A stretch of DNA of 64,000 bases, taken from JAHEDT01 sp963825615. GTDB taxonomy: Bacteria > Desulfobacterota > Desulfuromonadia > Desulfuromonadales > BM103. Below, piece by piece: positions 24,591-32,860 of the stretch. Where the stretch lies: assembly GCA_963825615.1 (NCBI GenBank), contig CAWGTV010000003.1, positions 124,001 through 188,000 on the forward strand, written 5' to 3'. The position numbers and the translations under genes were made by a program. The notes beneath the pieces are model-generated. The model worked only from the letters and a program-made list of their open reading frames with translations, was not told the origin of the DNA and made no database searches. The stretch's first letter is position 1. Every line of letters begins with the position of its first letter.

Positions 24591-25268
24591 CTAGCCGAAC
24601 AACTCTCCCTGCTGCCAAACAGGCTGCTCGTGCTTATTCCGATCCAGAACCTGGCAAGCCGCCAGCCAGAGCTCGCGGGTCAGTTCAATGTCGTAGTGAG
24701 AATCATGCAAGCGGTTGTCATCGACATTGATACCGCAGTACCTGGCAACCGTTGCCAACTTGAAGTTGGTCAATTCGGCACGCACGGGCTGTAGTATCTG
24801 CGCCCAGACCAGCATGACGTCCAGGCACGGATACCAGAACCAGCTACCGAAATAACGGTCACCGTTCTTTTCCCAGAAACGCCGCATAAACGGCATGTCA
24901 AAGCTGTGGGCGTTGTAACCGACGAACTGGAACTTGTCGTTTTTCTTGTATTGGTCGACATATCTGCCCAACATCTCCGCCAAGCGCAGATAGATCGTGC
25001 GGGCGTCTTCAAAATGCTGCCCGGGCACGGCAAGAAAGTTGGGGTGATCTGGCTGCAAAAGCTGTCTGCGGTTGATGCCGGTCACTTCAAGGGCGGTATC
25101 CTCGATCTCGTCCTGCAGGAATGGCCGCACGAAGTAATCGAAAGATTCCTTGATCTCGCTGCCGATCTGCACGCAGCCAGAGATTTGGGTCAGGCCGTTG
25201 CGCTCGGGGTTGACACCGGTGGTCTCGACATCGATGAATAGAAGTTTTTGTACATTTGTCTCGGTCAT
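24591..25268 (-). CDS. DEDDh 3'-5' exonuclease domain protein
   Basis: 225 residues. LLFIDVETTGVNP (Exo I), QFVGYNAHSFDMPFMRRF (Exo II) and HDSHYDIELTRELW (Exo III with His and Asp) are all present. It differs from the exonuclease at 19.0-19.6 kb in having a longer insert between Exo I and II and ending at LFG. It probably trims single-stranded DNA or RNA. It is followed by the MmcQ gene on the same strand. Confidence 0.85.
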   Translation of the reverse strand: MTETNVQKLLFIDVETTGVNPERNGLTQISGCVQIGSEIKESFDYFVRPFLQDEIEDTALEVTGINRRQLLQPDHPNFLAVPGQHFEDARTIYLRLAEMLGRYVDQYKKNDKFQFVGYNAHSFDMPFMRRFWEKNGDRYFGSWFWYPCLDVMLVWAQILQPVRAELTNFKLATVARYCGINVDDNRLHDSHYDIELTRELWLAACQVLDRNKHEQPVWQQGELFG

Positions 25269-25292
25269 ATGCTCTGCTCTGTCTCGTTGGTG

Positions 25293-25748
25293 TTACAAAA
25301 GTCGGGCCCCGGTCAGGCTGAGAAAGTTTTCTGTGAGAATTCCGCGGGGGAGGACCTTCTCTCCATAAAGGACCCTGTTGCCTTCCTTGATGTAGATTTC
25401 AACGTCGGGGTTGCCATCGTCGCAGGGGAGCTTGATGGCGACAACCTTGAAGCTCACGGGCAGTTCGTTGAGAGGCCCTTCGGCGTTCATACGCCGGAAG
25501 GCATTGACGACGCCGAGGGCCGTATCGCTGTGGGCCACGGAAACACCCTGCACCCCTGCCCGGAGACAGGCCATCAGGTAATTCTTGGTCACGTTCTTGG
25601 TGTTCTTGGTGCGGGTAAGGTTGCCAGCCGTCATGTCGATGTTGTCGAAGGCGGAATCGACCTCGCCGCTTTCAACGGCATCGATCACATCCGCGACGAG
25701 GGAGTTCAGCTCGGTGGGCGACCAGTCTTCAGAATTGAATGGACTCAT
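25293..25748 (-). CDS. hypothetical protein
   Basis: 151 residues, soluble, acidic N-terminus. I do not recognise it. The N-terminal half is helical (VADVIDAVESGEVDSAFDNI), with a KNTKNVTKNYLMACLRAGVQ stretch. The C-terminal half looks beta-rich (VSFKVVAIKLPCDD and VEIYIKEGNRVLYG). It lies 24 bases upstream of the exonuclease gene on the same strand. The coding bias matches its neighbours, so it is likely a real gene. Confidence 0.65.
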   Translation of the reverse strand: MSPFNSEDWSPTELNSLVADVIDAVESGEVDSAFDNIDMTAGNLTRTKNTKNVTKNYLMACLRAGVQGVSVAHSDTALGVVNAFRRMNAEGPLNELPVSFKVVAIKLPCDDGNPDVEIYIKEGNRVLYGEKVLPRGILTENFLSLTGARLL

Positions 25749-25932
25749 AAGAGGAATACTAACGAAATATAATTTTCAGATCAAACCACCACACATGTCA
25801 AACTTGCCGAACAAGCTTTAACGCAAAGCAGCAGGCAGAGGCAAGCAAGAAGCGGCCGGCAGGCCAGAATCTTTTGCATGCTTGTTATTCTGCACTGAGG
25901 CTCCCACCCCTGCACGGACCCACGCCAGAGGG

Positions 25933-27003
25933 CTAGGGCAAGGGGTCGGAACTGTAGGCGATATTTGCGTCATCGGCCTTGTAGAGCGGCAAGTCCTTTC
26001 CTGACCGCACATCCTCGACCCAGTTCGGGTTGAGCAGCGTCGACTTGCTGCTCAGGGCGATATCGGCATCCTGCAGGGCTTCCTCTGCACTCTTGCGATC
26101 ATGGATCTGGCCGCAGATCATCAGCGGCAAAGGAGTTACCTCGCGGGTCAGCTGCGCCATGTTCAAGTCAGTACCGAAAGCCTTTGCCCTGAAGTTATAG
26201 GTGGACAGGGAGATCGCATCGATCGGTTGACGCACCAGCATGCCGATCAGTTCCTGCCACTCCTCGGCACTGTCGAAGAGGGAGACCTGCATATCGGCCA
26301 CACCCCAGTTGGAAATGCGGAACGTCAGCAGCCGATCCTCGGGGACAACCAGGGCGACCGACTCGATGACCTCGCGGGCAAAGCGGAAGCGGTTTTCAAT
26401 GGAGCCGCCATAGTTGTCATCGCGCTGGTTGGAATAACTGGAGAGAAACTGGTTGATCAGGTAACCGTGCGCACCGTGGATCTCGATCCCGTCAAAGCCC
26501 GCCATCACGGCACCCTTGGCCGTTTCGACAAAGCCGTTGATGACGTGATCGATGTCGAACTGGCTCATCACGTCCGGTAGGGGGTATGGTTTGCCGGTCA
26601 AGGGGTTGTTCTGTTGCGGGGCGAGACGGCTCGGCGCAATCGCCCGACCGGCCGGGTTGACTTCAGGCCAGGCCATGCGCCCGCAATGAAACATCTGCAT
26701 GATGGAGATGCCGCCATGCGCCCGAATCTTTTCAACCACCGGACGCCACGCATCGATCTGTCGCTGCGTAGTCAGCCGCGCCTGACCCGGGTAGCCCTGA
26801 CTGCTTTCGTAATCGGTGACGATAGCTTCGGTGTAAACGATGGCCGATCCGTTGACTGCACGGCGCACCAGGAAATCGAGGACATCCTGCCGCGGGATGC
26901 TGTCGCCGGGCGAAGACATGCGCGTCATGGGCGCAACGCCGAGACGATTGCGCAAGGTAAAGTTTTTGATCCGGAATGGCGAAAAAATGATGCTGTCTTT
27001 CAT
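25933..27003 (-). CDS. NADH:flavin oxidoreductase, Old Yellow Enzyme family
   Basis: 356 residues, a TIM-barrel FMN enzyme. RNRLGVAPMTRMS near the N-terminus, MQMFHCGRMA, GFDGIEIHGAHGYLINQFLS and SNQRDDNYGGS are classic OYE motifs. The His-Gly-Ala-His segment holds the residues that bind the substrate carbonyl. These enzymes reduce activated alkenes or nitro compounds with NAD(P)H; the physiological substrate is unknown. No 4Fe-4S domain is present, so it is not of the 2,4-dienoyl-CoA reductase type. AGGGGAA serves as ribosome site. Confidence 0.92.
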   Translation of the reverse strand: MKDSIIFSPFRIKNFTLRNRLGVAPMTRMSSPGDSIPRQDVLDFLVRRAVNGSAIVYTEAIVTDYESSQGYPGQARLTTQRQIDAWRPVVEKIRAHGGISIMQMFHCGRMAWPEVNPAGRAIAPSRLAPQQNNPLTGKPYPLPDVMSQFDIDHVINGFVETAKGAVMAGFDGIEIHGAHGYLINQFLSSYSNQRDDNYGGSIENRFRFAREVIESVALVVPEDRLLTFRISNWGVADMQVSLFDSAEEWQELIGMLVRQPIDAISLSTYNFRAKAFGTDLNMAQLTREVTPLPLMICGQIHDRKSAEEALQDADIALSSKSTLLNPNWVEDVRSGKDLPLYKADDANIAYSSDPLP

Positions 27004-27149
27004 CTGTTCCCCTTTCGACAGGCTAGGTTGGCAACAGCTTGTCGGGCCTATTCAGGCCGATAGAGAAAGTATAACTGATTGCAGCGGGGATTCTTGCCGA
27101 GAATGGAAAAAAGCCGCCTGAAAATTACCCACCGGCCCTCCGGGATATA

Positions 27150-27644
27150 TCAGCCACGCTGCAGACCGAGACGCAGGGTGCGTATCCTGCCGTTTTTGAG
27201 CAGCGGCAGGACCAGCATGCTGCTGAGCATCTTGACGATAGTCTGCCCCCAGATCGCCGGCCACACGGGGCCGAAAGCCAGGAGCACGAAGATGATCGAG
27301 TCGATGGGAGTTGAGACCAGGTTGCTCAGGACCAGACGCTTCTCGATGTTGCCTGCGCTGTAGGTGTAGATCGCCCAATCGCTCAATTCCGACACCATGA
27401 AGGCGCAAACCGACGCAATCGCCAACTGTCTGTTGAACGCGAAGGTGATGACAACCGCGAGCAGCATCCAGATCCAGCAGCCATACTTGCCGTATCTTTC
27501 CTGGACGAAATCCCGCGTCGAAAAGGTTAAGCCGATGGCAATCGCACCTGCCGGGAACGTCAGGCCGAAGACCGTGACGAGACCGAGCGTGTGAACCAGG
27601 ATATTGGCCAGGACGATCGAGCCGAGATAAAAAACTGCACTCAT
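27150..27644 (-). CDS. Vut_1 (YhhQ-like) queuosine-precursor/vitamin uptake transporter
   Basis: 164 residues from ATG 27644, set by AGAGGAATT just before it; the open frame runs upstream to 27779 but that part is leader. About five helices. LTFPAGAIAIGLTFSTRDFVQERYG is the conserved core, and NLVSTPIDSIIFVLLAFGP the second motif, as in the VUT/YhhQ family (PF02592), some of which import queuosine precursors. It is shorter than YhhQ (about 220 residues), lacking the C-terminal tail. A terminator-like hairpin lies in the leader. Confidence 0.82.
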   Translation of the reverse strand: MSAVFYLGSIVLANILVHTLGLVTVFGLTFPAGAIAIGLTFSTRDFVQERYGKYGCWIWMLLAVVITFAFNRQLAIASVCAFMVSELSDWAIYTYSAGNIEKRLVLSNLVSTPIDSIIFVLLAFGPVWPAIWGQTIVKMLSSMLVLPLLKNGRIRTLRLGLQRG

Positions 27645-27732
27645 TTCAATTCCTCTAGATGGGCAATACCGATCAATCCAGACCGTCCGATCTGCGGCGA
27701 TGCGCCCATGGTTGAATGTTGACGCTGCTTCC

Positions 27733-27765
27733 AAAAAAAATCGAGCTGCCATAAAGCAGGCAGCC
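27733..27765 (-). terminator. terminator-like hairpin in the leader of the Vut_1 gene
   Basis: On the minus strand GGCAGC partners (27759-27764 with 27745-27750) make a 6-bp stem and 8-base loop. TCGA and then eight T (complement of 27733-27740) follow. It lies about 90 bases before the start codon, where it could act by attenuation. No known riboswitch aptamer was recognised upstream. Confidence 0.5.
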
Positions 27766-27877
27766 AAGTCATTGAACATTTTACGTCCACAGCAAGAGCC
27801 ACGTCCAGTCTGCGGGTAATAATTCTTATCTACACAAGAATATTCATGTAATACAGCGTGTCTTGACAGGAAAATTT

Positions 27878-30397
27878 ATGGCAGAATGTCGAACTATGCC
27901 GCACCAAACCCAAGACCTCCCCATCACATCAACTCTCCCCGCACTCGCCCAGGCCCTTGCGACCTCCCCGGCCGTGGTCTTGCAGGCCCCACCCGGCTCC
28001 GGCAAGACCACGCGGGTGCCGTTAGCACTGCTCGACGCACCGTGGTTGGCAGGGCAGCGGATCCTGATGCTTGAGCCGCGCCGCTTGGCCGCAACCAACG
28101 CGGCGCGTTACATGGCATCCTTGCGCGGTGAGGCCATCGGCGGCACGGTCGGCTACGCGATCCGCTACGAACGCAGGGTCGGACCAGCCACGCGCCTCGA
28201 GGTGATCACCGAAGGTTTACTGACCCGGCGTCTGCAGGGCGATGCCGAGCTTGCCGGGGTTGGCCTGGTGATCTTCGACGAATTCCACGAACGCAGCCTG
28301 CAGGCGGACTTGGCCCTGGCACTGTGCCGCGACGTGCAGCTGGGACTGCGCGATGACCTGCGCATCCTCGTCATGTCGGCCACCCTCGACGCCGAACACC
28401 TGGCCCGCCTTCTGGGCGACTGCCCGGTCATCACTGCCGAAGGTCGTTCTTTCCCCGTCACAATCGACTACCTGTCCGACGCCGAGCAACACCAGATCGC
28501 CGAGGCGACAGCGCAAGCGACCCGTCTGGCCCTGGCAAACACCGACGGTGACATCCTTGTTTTTCTCCCCGGCATCCGTGAGATCCTGCGCTGTCGCGAC
28601 CTCCTCCAGGATCTTGCTCCCACAATAGCCCTCCGCCCACTTCACGGCGGCCTCCCCTTTGCCGACCAGGAAGCCGCCATCCTCCCCGGTTCGCAGCGTC
28701 GAATCGTGCTCGCCACCAACGTCGCCGAGACCAGCCTGACCATCGAGGGGATCGCGACCGTGGTTGACAGCGGCTGGGAACGCCGCCCGCGCTTCGACGC
28801 GGCACGCGGCATGACCCGCCTGGATACGGTACGCATCTCGCGGGCCAGCGCCGACCAGCGTGCCGGGCGCGCCGGGCGACTCGGACCGGGGCGCTGCTAC
28901 CGCCTGTGGTCAGAAGGCACCCAAGGCGCCTTGCTCCCCTTTGCACCGGCCGAGATGGGCCAGGCTGACCTGGCGACGCTGGCCTTCGAGATCGCCCAGT
29001 GGGGAATCCAGAACGCTGCGAGTCTGACCTGGTTGGATGAACCGCCATCCGGGCACATAAACGCCGCCCGCCGCTTGCTGGCCATCCTCGGGGCTCTCGA
29101 CGATAACGGCGCCCTGACACCCCTGGGACGCGACATGGCCCGCTACCCGACCCATCCGCGCCTGGCCCGTCTGCTGGTGGCGGCGACCAGGGAAGGCTTT
29201 CCCGGACTGGGCAGCGACCTAGTGGCGCTGCTGTCCGAGCGCGACGTGATGATCGGATCCAGACAAAGTGCCCGTGATACGGGACCGAGCGACCTGCTCG
29301 TACGCCTCGACGTCCTGCGCCGCGGCCCGCCTCCCCGCACTGCCGTGGTCCGCCGTGCCGCCGCATACTGGCGCAGGCTGACCGGGGCTGGACCGGAGCA
29401 TGAGCCGGACCCCGAGACCGTTGGCCGACTGCTGGCCTACGCCTATCCTGACCGCGTCGGCCTGCTTCGCCAGTCCGGCAGCCGTCGCTACCTGCTGCGC
29501 AACGGCCAGGGGGTTGTCGTCGCGGCGAGCTCGGTAGTGCAGTCGCCCCAGTGGTTGGTGGCGGTCGAGACAGTCGGCCGCCCGGAGGGCGAGGATGAAA
29601 TCTTGCTGGCCAATACACTGTCGCGAAAAACGGTCGAGGAGTTGTTCGGTGGGGCGCTGCAGTGGCGTCGCGAAGCCGGCTGGGATGTCCAGGCAGAGCG
29701 GATCGTCGTCCGGGAAGTGCGCCGCCTCGGCGCCATCACCCTGCAGGAGCGGCCGGTGGCGGTCACGACTGGCGACACCCTCCCCGCCCTGCTCGACCTG
29801 GTTCGGCGCCAGGGGCTCCAAATTCTCCCCTGGACGCACGAATCCCGTCAGCTGCAGGCTAGGGCCGCCTTCCTCCACAAACACCTCGCCAACCAGGGCT
29901 GGCCGGACTGGACGGAGGCTGGGCTGCTTCAAGAGCTGGATAGCTGGCTGCCCGCGGCACTCGCCAAAGTCAAGAGCCGCGGCGACCTCAAGGGGATCGA
30001 CCTGCCAGGCGCCCTCAGGAACCGGCTCGGCTGGCAGCGCCTTGCAGAGCTCGATCGTCTGGCTCCGGAAAAACTGGAGGTGCCGAGCGGTTCGCGCATC
30101 AAGCTCGAATACTCAGCGGCAGAGCTACCGGTCCTGGCCGTCAAGCTTCAGGAGATGTTCGGTCTCACTGACACCCCGCGCCTCGTTAATGGTCGCATTC
30201 CGGTGCTGATCCACCTGCTTTCACCGGCTGGCCGACCGCTGGCGGTCACAAGTGACCTAAAAAGTTTCTGGGATACGGTCTACCCGGAGGTGTGCAAGGA
30301 GATGAAAGGCCGCTATCCCAAGCACCCCTGGCCGGATAACCCGTGGCAGGCGCTCGCAACACGGAAAACGACTCGCTCAAAGAGACGCCCCGTGTAA
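27878..30397 (+). CDS. hrpB: ATP-dependent RNA helicase HrpB (DEAH/RHA family)
   Basis: 839 residues from ATG 27878 (CAGGA before it). The helicase motifs are LQAPPGSGKTTRVPLALL (I), MLEPRRLAA (Ia), VIFDEFHERS (II), VMSATLDAEHLA (III), ATNVAETSLTI (V) and SADQRAGRAGRLGPG (VI). The length and the C-terminal HrpB domain (LVNGRIPVLIHLLSPAGRPL and FWDTVYPEVCKEMKGRYPKH) identify HrpB rather than HrpA. Its cellular target is unknown in most bacteria. GC content is higher than in neighbouring genes, which creates long antisense ORFs without meaning. Confidence 0.96.
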   Translation: MAECRTMPHQTQDLPITSTLPALAQALATSPAVVLQAPPGSGKTTRVPLALLDAPWLAGQRILMLEPRRLAATNAARYMASLRGEAIGGTVGYAIRYERRVGPATRLEVITEGLLTRRLQGDAELAGVGLVIFDEFHERSLQADLALALCRDVQLGLRDDLRILVMSATLDAEHLARLLGDCPVITAEGRSFPVTIDYLSDAEQHQIAEATAQATRLALANTDGDILVFLPGIREILRCRDLLQDLAPTIALRPLHGGLPFADQEAAILPGSQRRIVLATNVAETSLTIEGIATVVDSGWERRPRFDAARGMTRLDTVRISRASADQRAGRAGRLGPGRCYRLWSEGTQGALLPFAPAEMGQADLATLAFEIAQWGIQNAASLTWLDEPPSGHINAARRLLAILGALDDNGALTPLGRDMARYPTHPRLARLLVAATREGFPGLGSDLVALLSERDVMIGSRQSARDTGPSDLLVRLDVLRRGPPPRTAVVRRAAAYWRRLTGAGPEHEPDPETVGRLLAYAYPDRVGLLRQSGSRRYLLRNGQGVVVAASSVVQSPQWLVAVETVGRPEGEDEILLANTLSRKTVEELFGGALQWRREAGWDVQAERIVVREVRRLGAITLQERPVAVTTGDTLPALLDLVRRQGLQILPWTHESRQLQARAAFLHKHLANQGWPDWTEAGLLQELDSWLPAALAKVKSRGDLKGIDLPGALRNRLGWQRLAELDRLAPEKLEVPSGSRIKLEYSAAELPVLAVKLQEMFGLTDTPRLVNGRIPVLIHLLSPAGRPLAVTSDLKSFWDTVYPEVCKEMKGRYPKHPWPDNPWQALATRKTTRSKRRPV

Positions 30398-30445
30398 AAC
30401 TTTGCTATCATTGCAGCAGAACCCCGAGCAAGGGAGATGCTGCCC

Positions 30446-31117
30446 ATGGCAGAGCCATACCACCTGATCAGCTACAGCAGCACAGAGGAGCTGGCCAACC
30501 GCCTGACCCACTTGGTCGCGGCCATCTGCAGCCTGGTCGGCCTGGTGGTCCTGGTGGTTGCGGCCTCCCGCACGGGGGATCCTTTCCGCATCGTCAGCTC
30601 TGCTGTCTTCTGCGGTGCCTTGTGCATCTTTTATGTCATCTCGACCCTCTACCACACGGTCCGCGATCCCAGAACCCGTTACCTCTTCCGGGTGCTCGAC
30701 CATGCCGGCATCTTTCTGGTCATCGCCGGATCCTATACCCCCTTCACCCTGGTTTCATTGCGAGCCGGCAACGGCTGGGCGCTCTTTGGTGTGATCTGGG
30801 GGCTAGCCATCGCCGGCGCCGTCTTCAAATCGTTCATGACCCATCGGCTGGCGTTTCTCGCGCCAGTGTTCTATATCGCTCTTGGCTGGCTGATCGTCAT
30901 TGACCTCGAGGGGCTGCTGACCATGGTGCCGATCAAGGGTGTTCTCTGGCTGGTCGCCGGCGGCCTGTGCTACACCTGCGGCATCATCTTCTATGCCATA
31001 GACAAAATCCCCTTCAACCACGCCATCTGGCACGTCTTCGTTATCGCCGGCAGCCTCTGCCACTACATCTCGGTGCTCTACTATGTAGTTCCTGTTAACT
31101 TGCTAAAATCGGGATGA
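30446..31117 (+). CDS. hemolysin III family membrane protein (PAQR-like), copy 2
   Basis: 223 residues from ATG 30446; GGGAG lies 9 bases upstream, whereas ATG 30437 directly abuts it. Seven helices. STEELANRLTHLVAA, FYVISTLYHTVRDP, VLDHAGIFLVIAGSYTPF and AIWHVFVIAGSLCHYISV carry the conserved His/Asp zinc residues. It is a clear paralogue of the protein at 14123. Its gene follows hrpB by 48 bases. Confidence 0.92.
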   Translation: MAEPYHLISYSSTEELANRLTHLVAAICSLVGLVVLVVAASRTGDPFRIVSSAVFCGALCIFYVISTLYHTVRDPRTRYLFRVLDHAGIFLVIAGSYTPFTLVSLRAGNGWALFGVIWGLAIAGAVFKSFMTHRLAFLAPVFYIALGWLIVIDLEGLLTMVPIKGVLWLVAGGLCYTCGIIFYAIDKIPFNHAIWHVFVIAGSLCHYISVLYYVVPVNLLKSG

Positions 31118-31168
31118 AAAGCTGTGCAGGGCAATCGGTGGATGACACGGGGAAAGGGTTAGAGCCGT

Positions 31169-31315
31169 TCAGAACGGATGGGAGAACATCAGGCTGCCGG
31201 AGGCGTCGCCACCGGCAGAGCCGGACGTGCCATGATAGGTGCCGGTGGCCTGCGGTTTGACTGTGCAACTGATTATCAGCAGCCAAAGCACCAAGATCGT
31301 CACAATTCTATACAT
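31169..31315 (-). CDS. 48-residue putative lipoprotein
   Basis: ATG at 31315. The protein is a hydrophobic segment (IVTILVLWLLIISC) ending in a lipobox-like Cys at residue 17, then a Gly/Ser/His-rich tail (GTYHGTSGSAGGDASG). AAGGGG lies 9 bases before the ATG. It is too short for standard calling but its signal sequence is convincing. It is 41 bases downstream of a small membrane-protein gene. Function unknown. Confidence 0.55.
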   Translation of the reverse strand: MYRIVTILVLWLLIISCTVKPQATGTYHGTSGSAGGDASGSLMFSHPF

Positions 31316-31356
31316 GGAATAGGCCCCTTGTGCGTTTTCGCGAAAAGGAACTTCGA

Positions 31357-31530
31357 TCAGTTGTAACCCTGATCGGGGCCGGCAGCGGGCTTGATCAAGG
31401 CGCAAATCAACACGCCGAAAGGGCCGGTCAGGATGCCGATCATGAACCACAGGTAGATGTTGCGATTTTTCCCTTTGGCCAGGGAAGCCGCCGCAAAACC
31501 AAACACGAGCCAGAAGAGAAGATATTCCAT
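31357..31530 (-). CDS. 57-residue two-helix membrane protein
   Basis: ATG at 31530 preceded by GGAG; an earlier ATG at 31557 lacks a site. Two hydrophobic helices (about residues 2-16 and 24-45) are joined by the basic loop AKGKNRN. IGILTGPFGVLICALIKP is typical of small inner-membrane proteins with a GPFG turn. Divergent from the cytochrome gene. Function unknown. Confidence 0.6.
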   Translation of the reverse strand: MEYLLFWLVFGFAAASLAKGKNRNIYLWFMIGILTGPFGVLICALIKPAAGPDQGYN

Positions 31531-31628
31531 GGCATCTCCATCGTAATAATTCTGCACCCCTTTTGGCGGGCCAAATAACTGTTATGCTTTGCAGAACTGA
31601 TAACAACTTTATCACAGAGGAGAAGATG

Positions 31629-32132
31629 ATGCGAAAAGTATCGATGTTGATTGCTGTCGCCATGGTGGTTATGCTGAGCAGCGGCTGCCAGGATGAGAAG
31701 ACGCCTGAGCAGGCAGCCACCCCATCGGCGTCCTCCGAGGCTACAGCTCAAGCCAAACCTGCCGCAGAGCCGGTGGACCAGACCAAGCAGACCCCGGCAG
31801 AAGCCATGGATCATGCCAAGATGGAAGCCCACAAGGCAATGGACGGAACCCATGAGGCCATCAAAGAGACTCACGAGGGAATGAAGATGACCGCAGCGGG
31901 ACAGGTGGTCTATGAAAAGTCCTGTGCGGCCTGCCACACGACCGGTCTTGCCGGAGCACCGAAACTGGGCGACAAGGCGGCCTGGGCGGCCCTTAACGCC
32001 GAAGGTCTCGACAAACTGACCCATGTCGCCATCAACGGCAAAGGCGCCATGCCGGCCAAAGGTGGTAATGCCAGCTTGAGTGATGAAGAGGTTCGCGCCG
32101 CCGTCAGTTACATGATGGAACAGGGCCATTAG
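31629..32132 (+). CDS. c-type cytochrome lipoprotein (cytochrome c5-like)
   Basis: 167 residues from the second of two ATGs (31629), which gives the better distance from GAGGAG. Signal peptide with lipobox MLSSGC. Then a long Ala/Glu/Lys linker (about residues 22-90), and a single cytochrome c domain with VYEKSCAACHTTGLAGAPKLGD (CxxCH haem site near residue 100) and an axial Met in AINGKGAMPAKGGN. Ends SYMMEQGH. It is a monohaem periplasmic electron carrier tethered by lipid. No partner oxidoreductase gene is adjacent. Confidence 0.92.
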   Translation: MRKVSMLIAVAMVVMLSSGCQDEKTPEQAATPSASSEATAQAKPAAEPVDQTKQTPAEAMDHAKMEAHKAMDGTHEAIKETHEGMKMTAAGQVVYEKSCAACHTTGLAGAPKLGDKAAWAALNAEGLDKLTHVAINGKGAMPAKGGNASLSDEEVRAAVSYMMEQGH

Positions 32133-32245
32133 ATTTCAGGCTGAGGGCGTCACAGACTCAGGGCGCAGCTGACTAAAAAACAACGGGGCACTTCGCTGGA
32201 AGAGCTCCTGGCCCGGCAGGTTTAAACTTTGGCAGACGCAGTTGC

Positions 32246-32782
32246 TTATTTCCGCACCTGAGGAGTAATACCGATGGTTCGGTCGCCGCAGTTCAACCAG
32301 AGTTCGCCATCCTGAACCGTGCACTGCAGCTGCATGCTGCGCTGCACGAGTCCCACCAGTTCGCTGCACGCTGTTTCGGGTATTTCAACCACGCTCAGAT
32401 TGTCGAAACGGCGCAGTTTGCCGAGGTTGCGCTGACACCATAAGTCAGCGTTACGGCCGCCGTAGAGATAGACCACAACCTGCGCGGACCGATTGCAGGC
32501 TTTGCGCACGCGGCGCTCATCGGGCAGGCCGACATCGACCCACAGCTCAATCTCGTCACTCAGACTCTTCTGCCAGAGAGCCGGCTCGTCGTCATCGCAC
32601 AAACCTTTGGTGAAGGTCAGATGCTCGTCGGCGTGCAGCGCGAAGGCAAGCAGCCGCACCATCATGCGCTCGTCAGTCTCCGAGGGGTGACGCGCAAGGG
32701 TCAACTGGTGCTCACCGTAATAGTGGCGATCCATGTCGGCAACCTGTAAATGGGCCTTGAAGATGGTGGAGCTCAGTGCCAT
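32246..32782 (-). CDS. yaeQ: YaeQ family protein
   Basis: 178 residues, the usual length. The N-terminus MALSSTIFKAHLQVADMDR, then HPSETDERMMVRLLAFALHAD, DEPALWQKSLSDEIELWVDVG and VYLYGGRNADLWCQR are diagnostic of YaeQ (PF07152), which has a nuclease-like (PD-(D/E)XK) fold. The conserved Glu/Asp pairs are present. Its role is not established. No overlap with neighbours. Confidence 0.95.
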   Translation of the reverse strand: MALSSTIFKAHLQVADMDRHYYGEHQLTLARHPSETDERMMVRLLAFALHADEHLTFTKGLCDDDEPALWQKSLSDEIELWVDVGLPDERRVRKACNRSAQVVVYLYGGRNADLWCQRNLGKLRRFDNLSVVEIPETACSELVGLVQRSMQLQCTVQDGELWLNCGDRTIGITPQVRK

Positions 32783-32860
32783 AGAACCGCCTTCATAAAG
32801 AGTGAGGATTTATGACTTTCGCGTCCCTCGTACCGCGTACCGAAAACGGGCAAGCCCGTT

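Noticed and set aside
25749..25932. Possible c-di-GMP/cGAMP (GEMM) riboswitch near CGCAAAGC
   Set aside because: Only the short ACGCAAAG string matches; the conserved CACGCACAGGGCAAACC half and tetraloop are missing.
28458..29618. 386-codon open frame on the minus strand inside hrpB
   Set aside because: It is antisense to a fully conserved helicase gene of high GC, lacks a ribosome site and has an Arg/Pro-rich composition typical of shadow frames.
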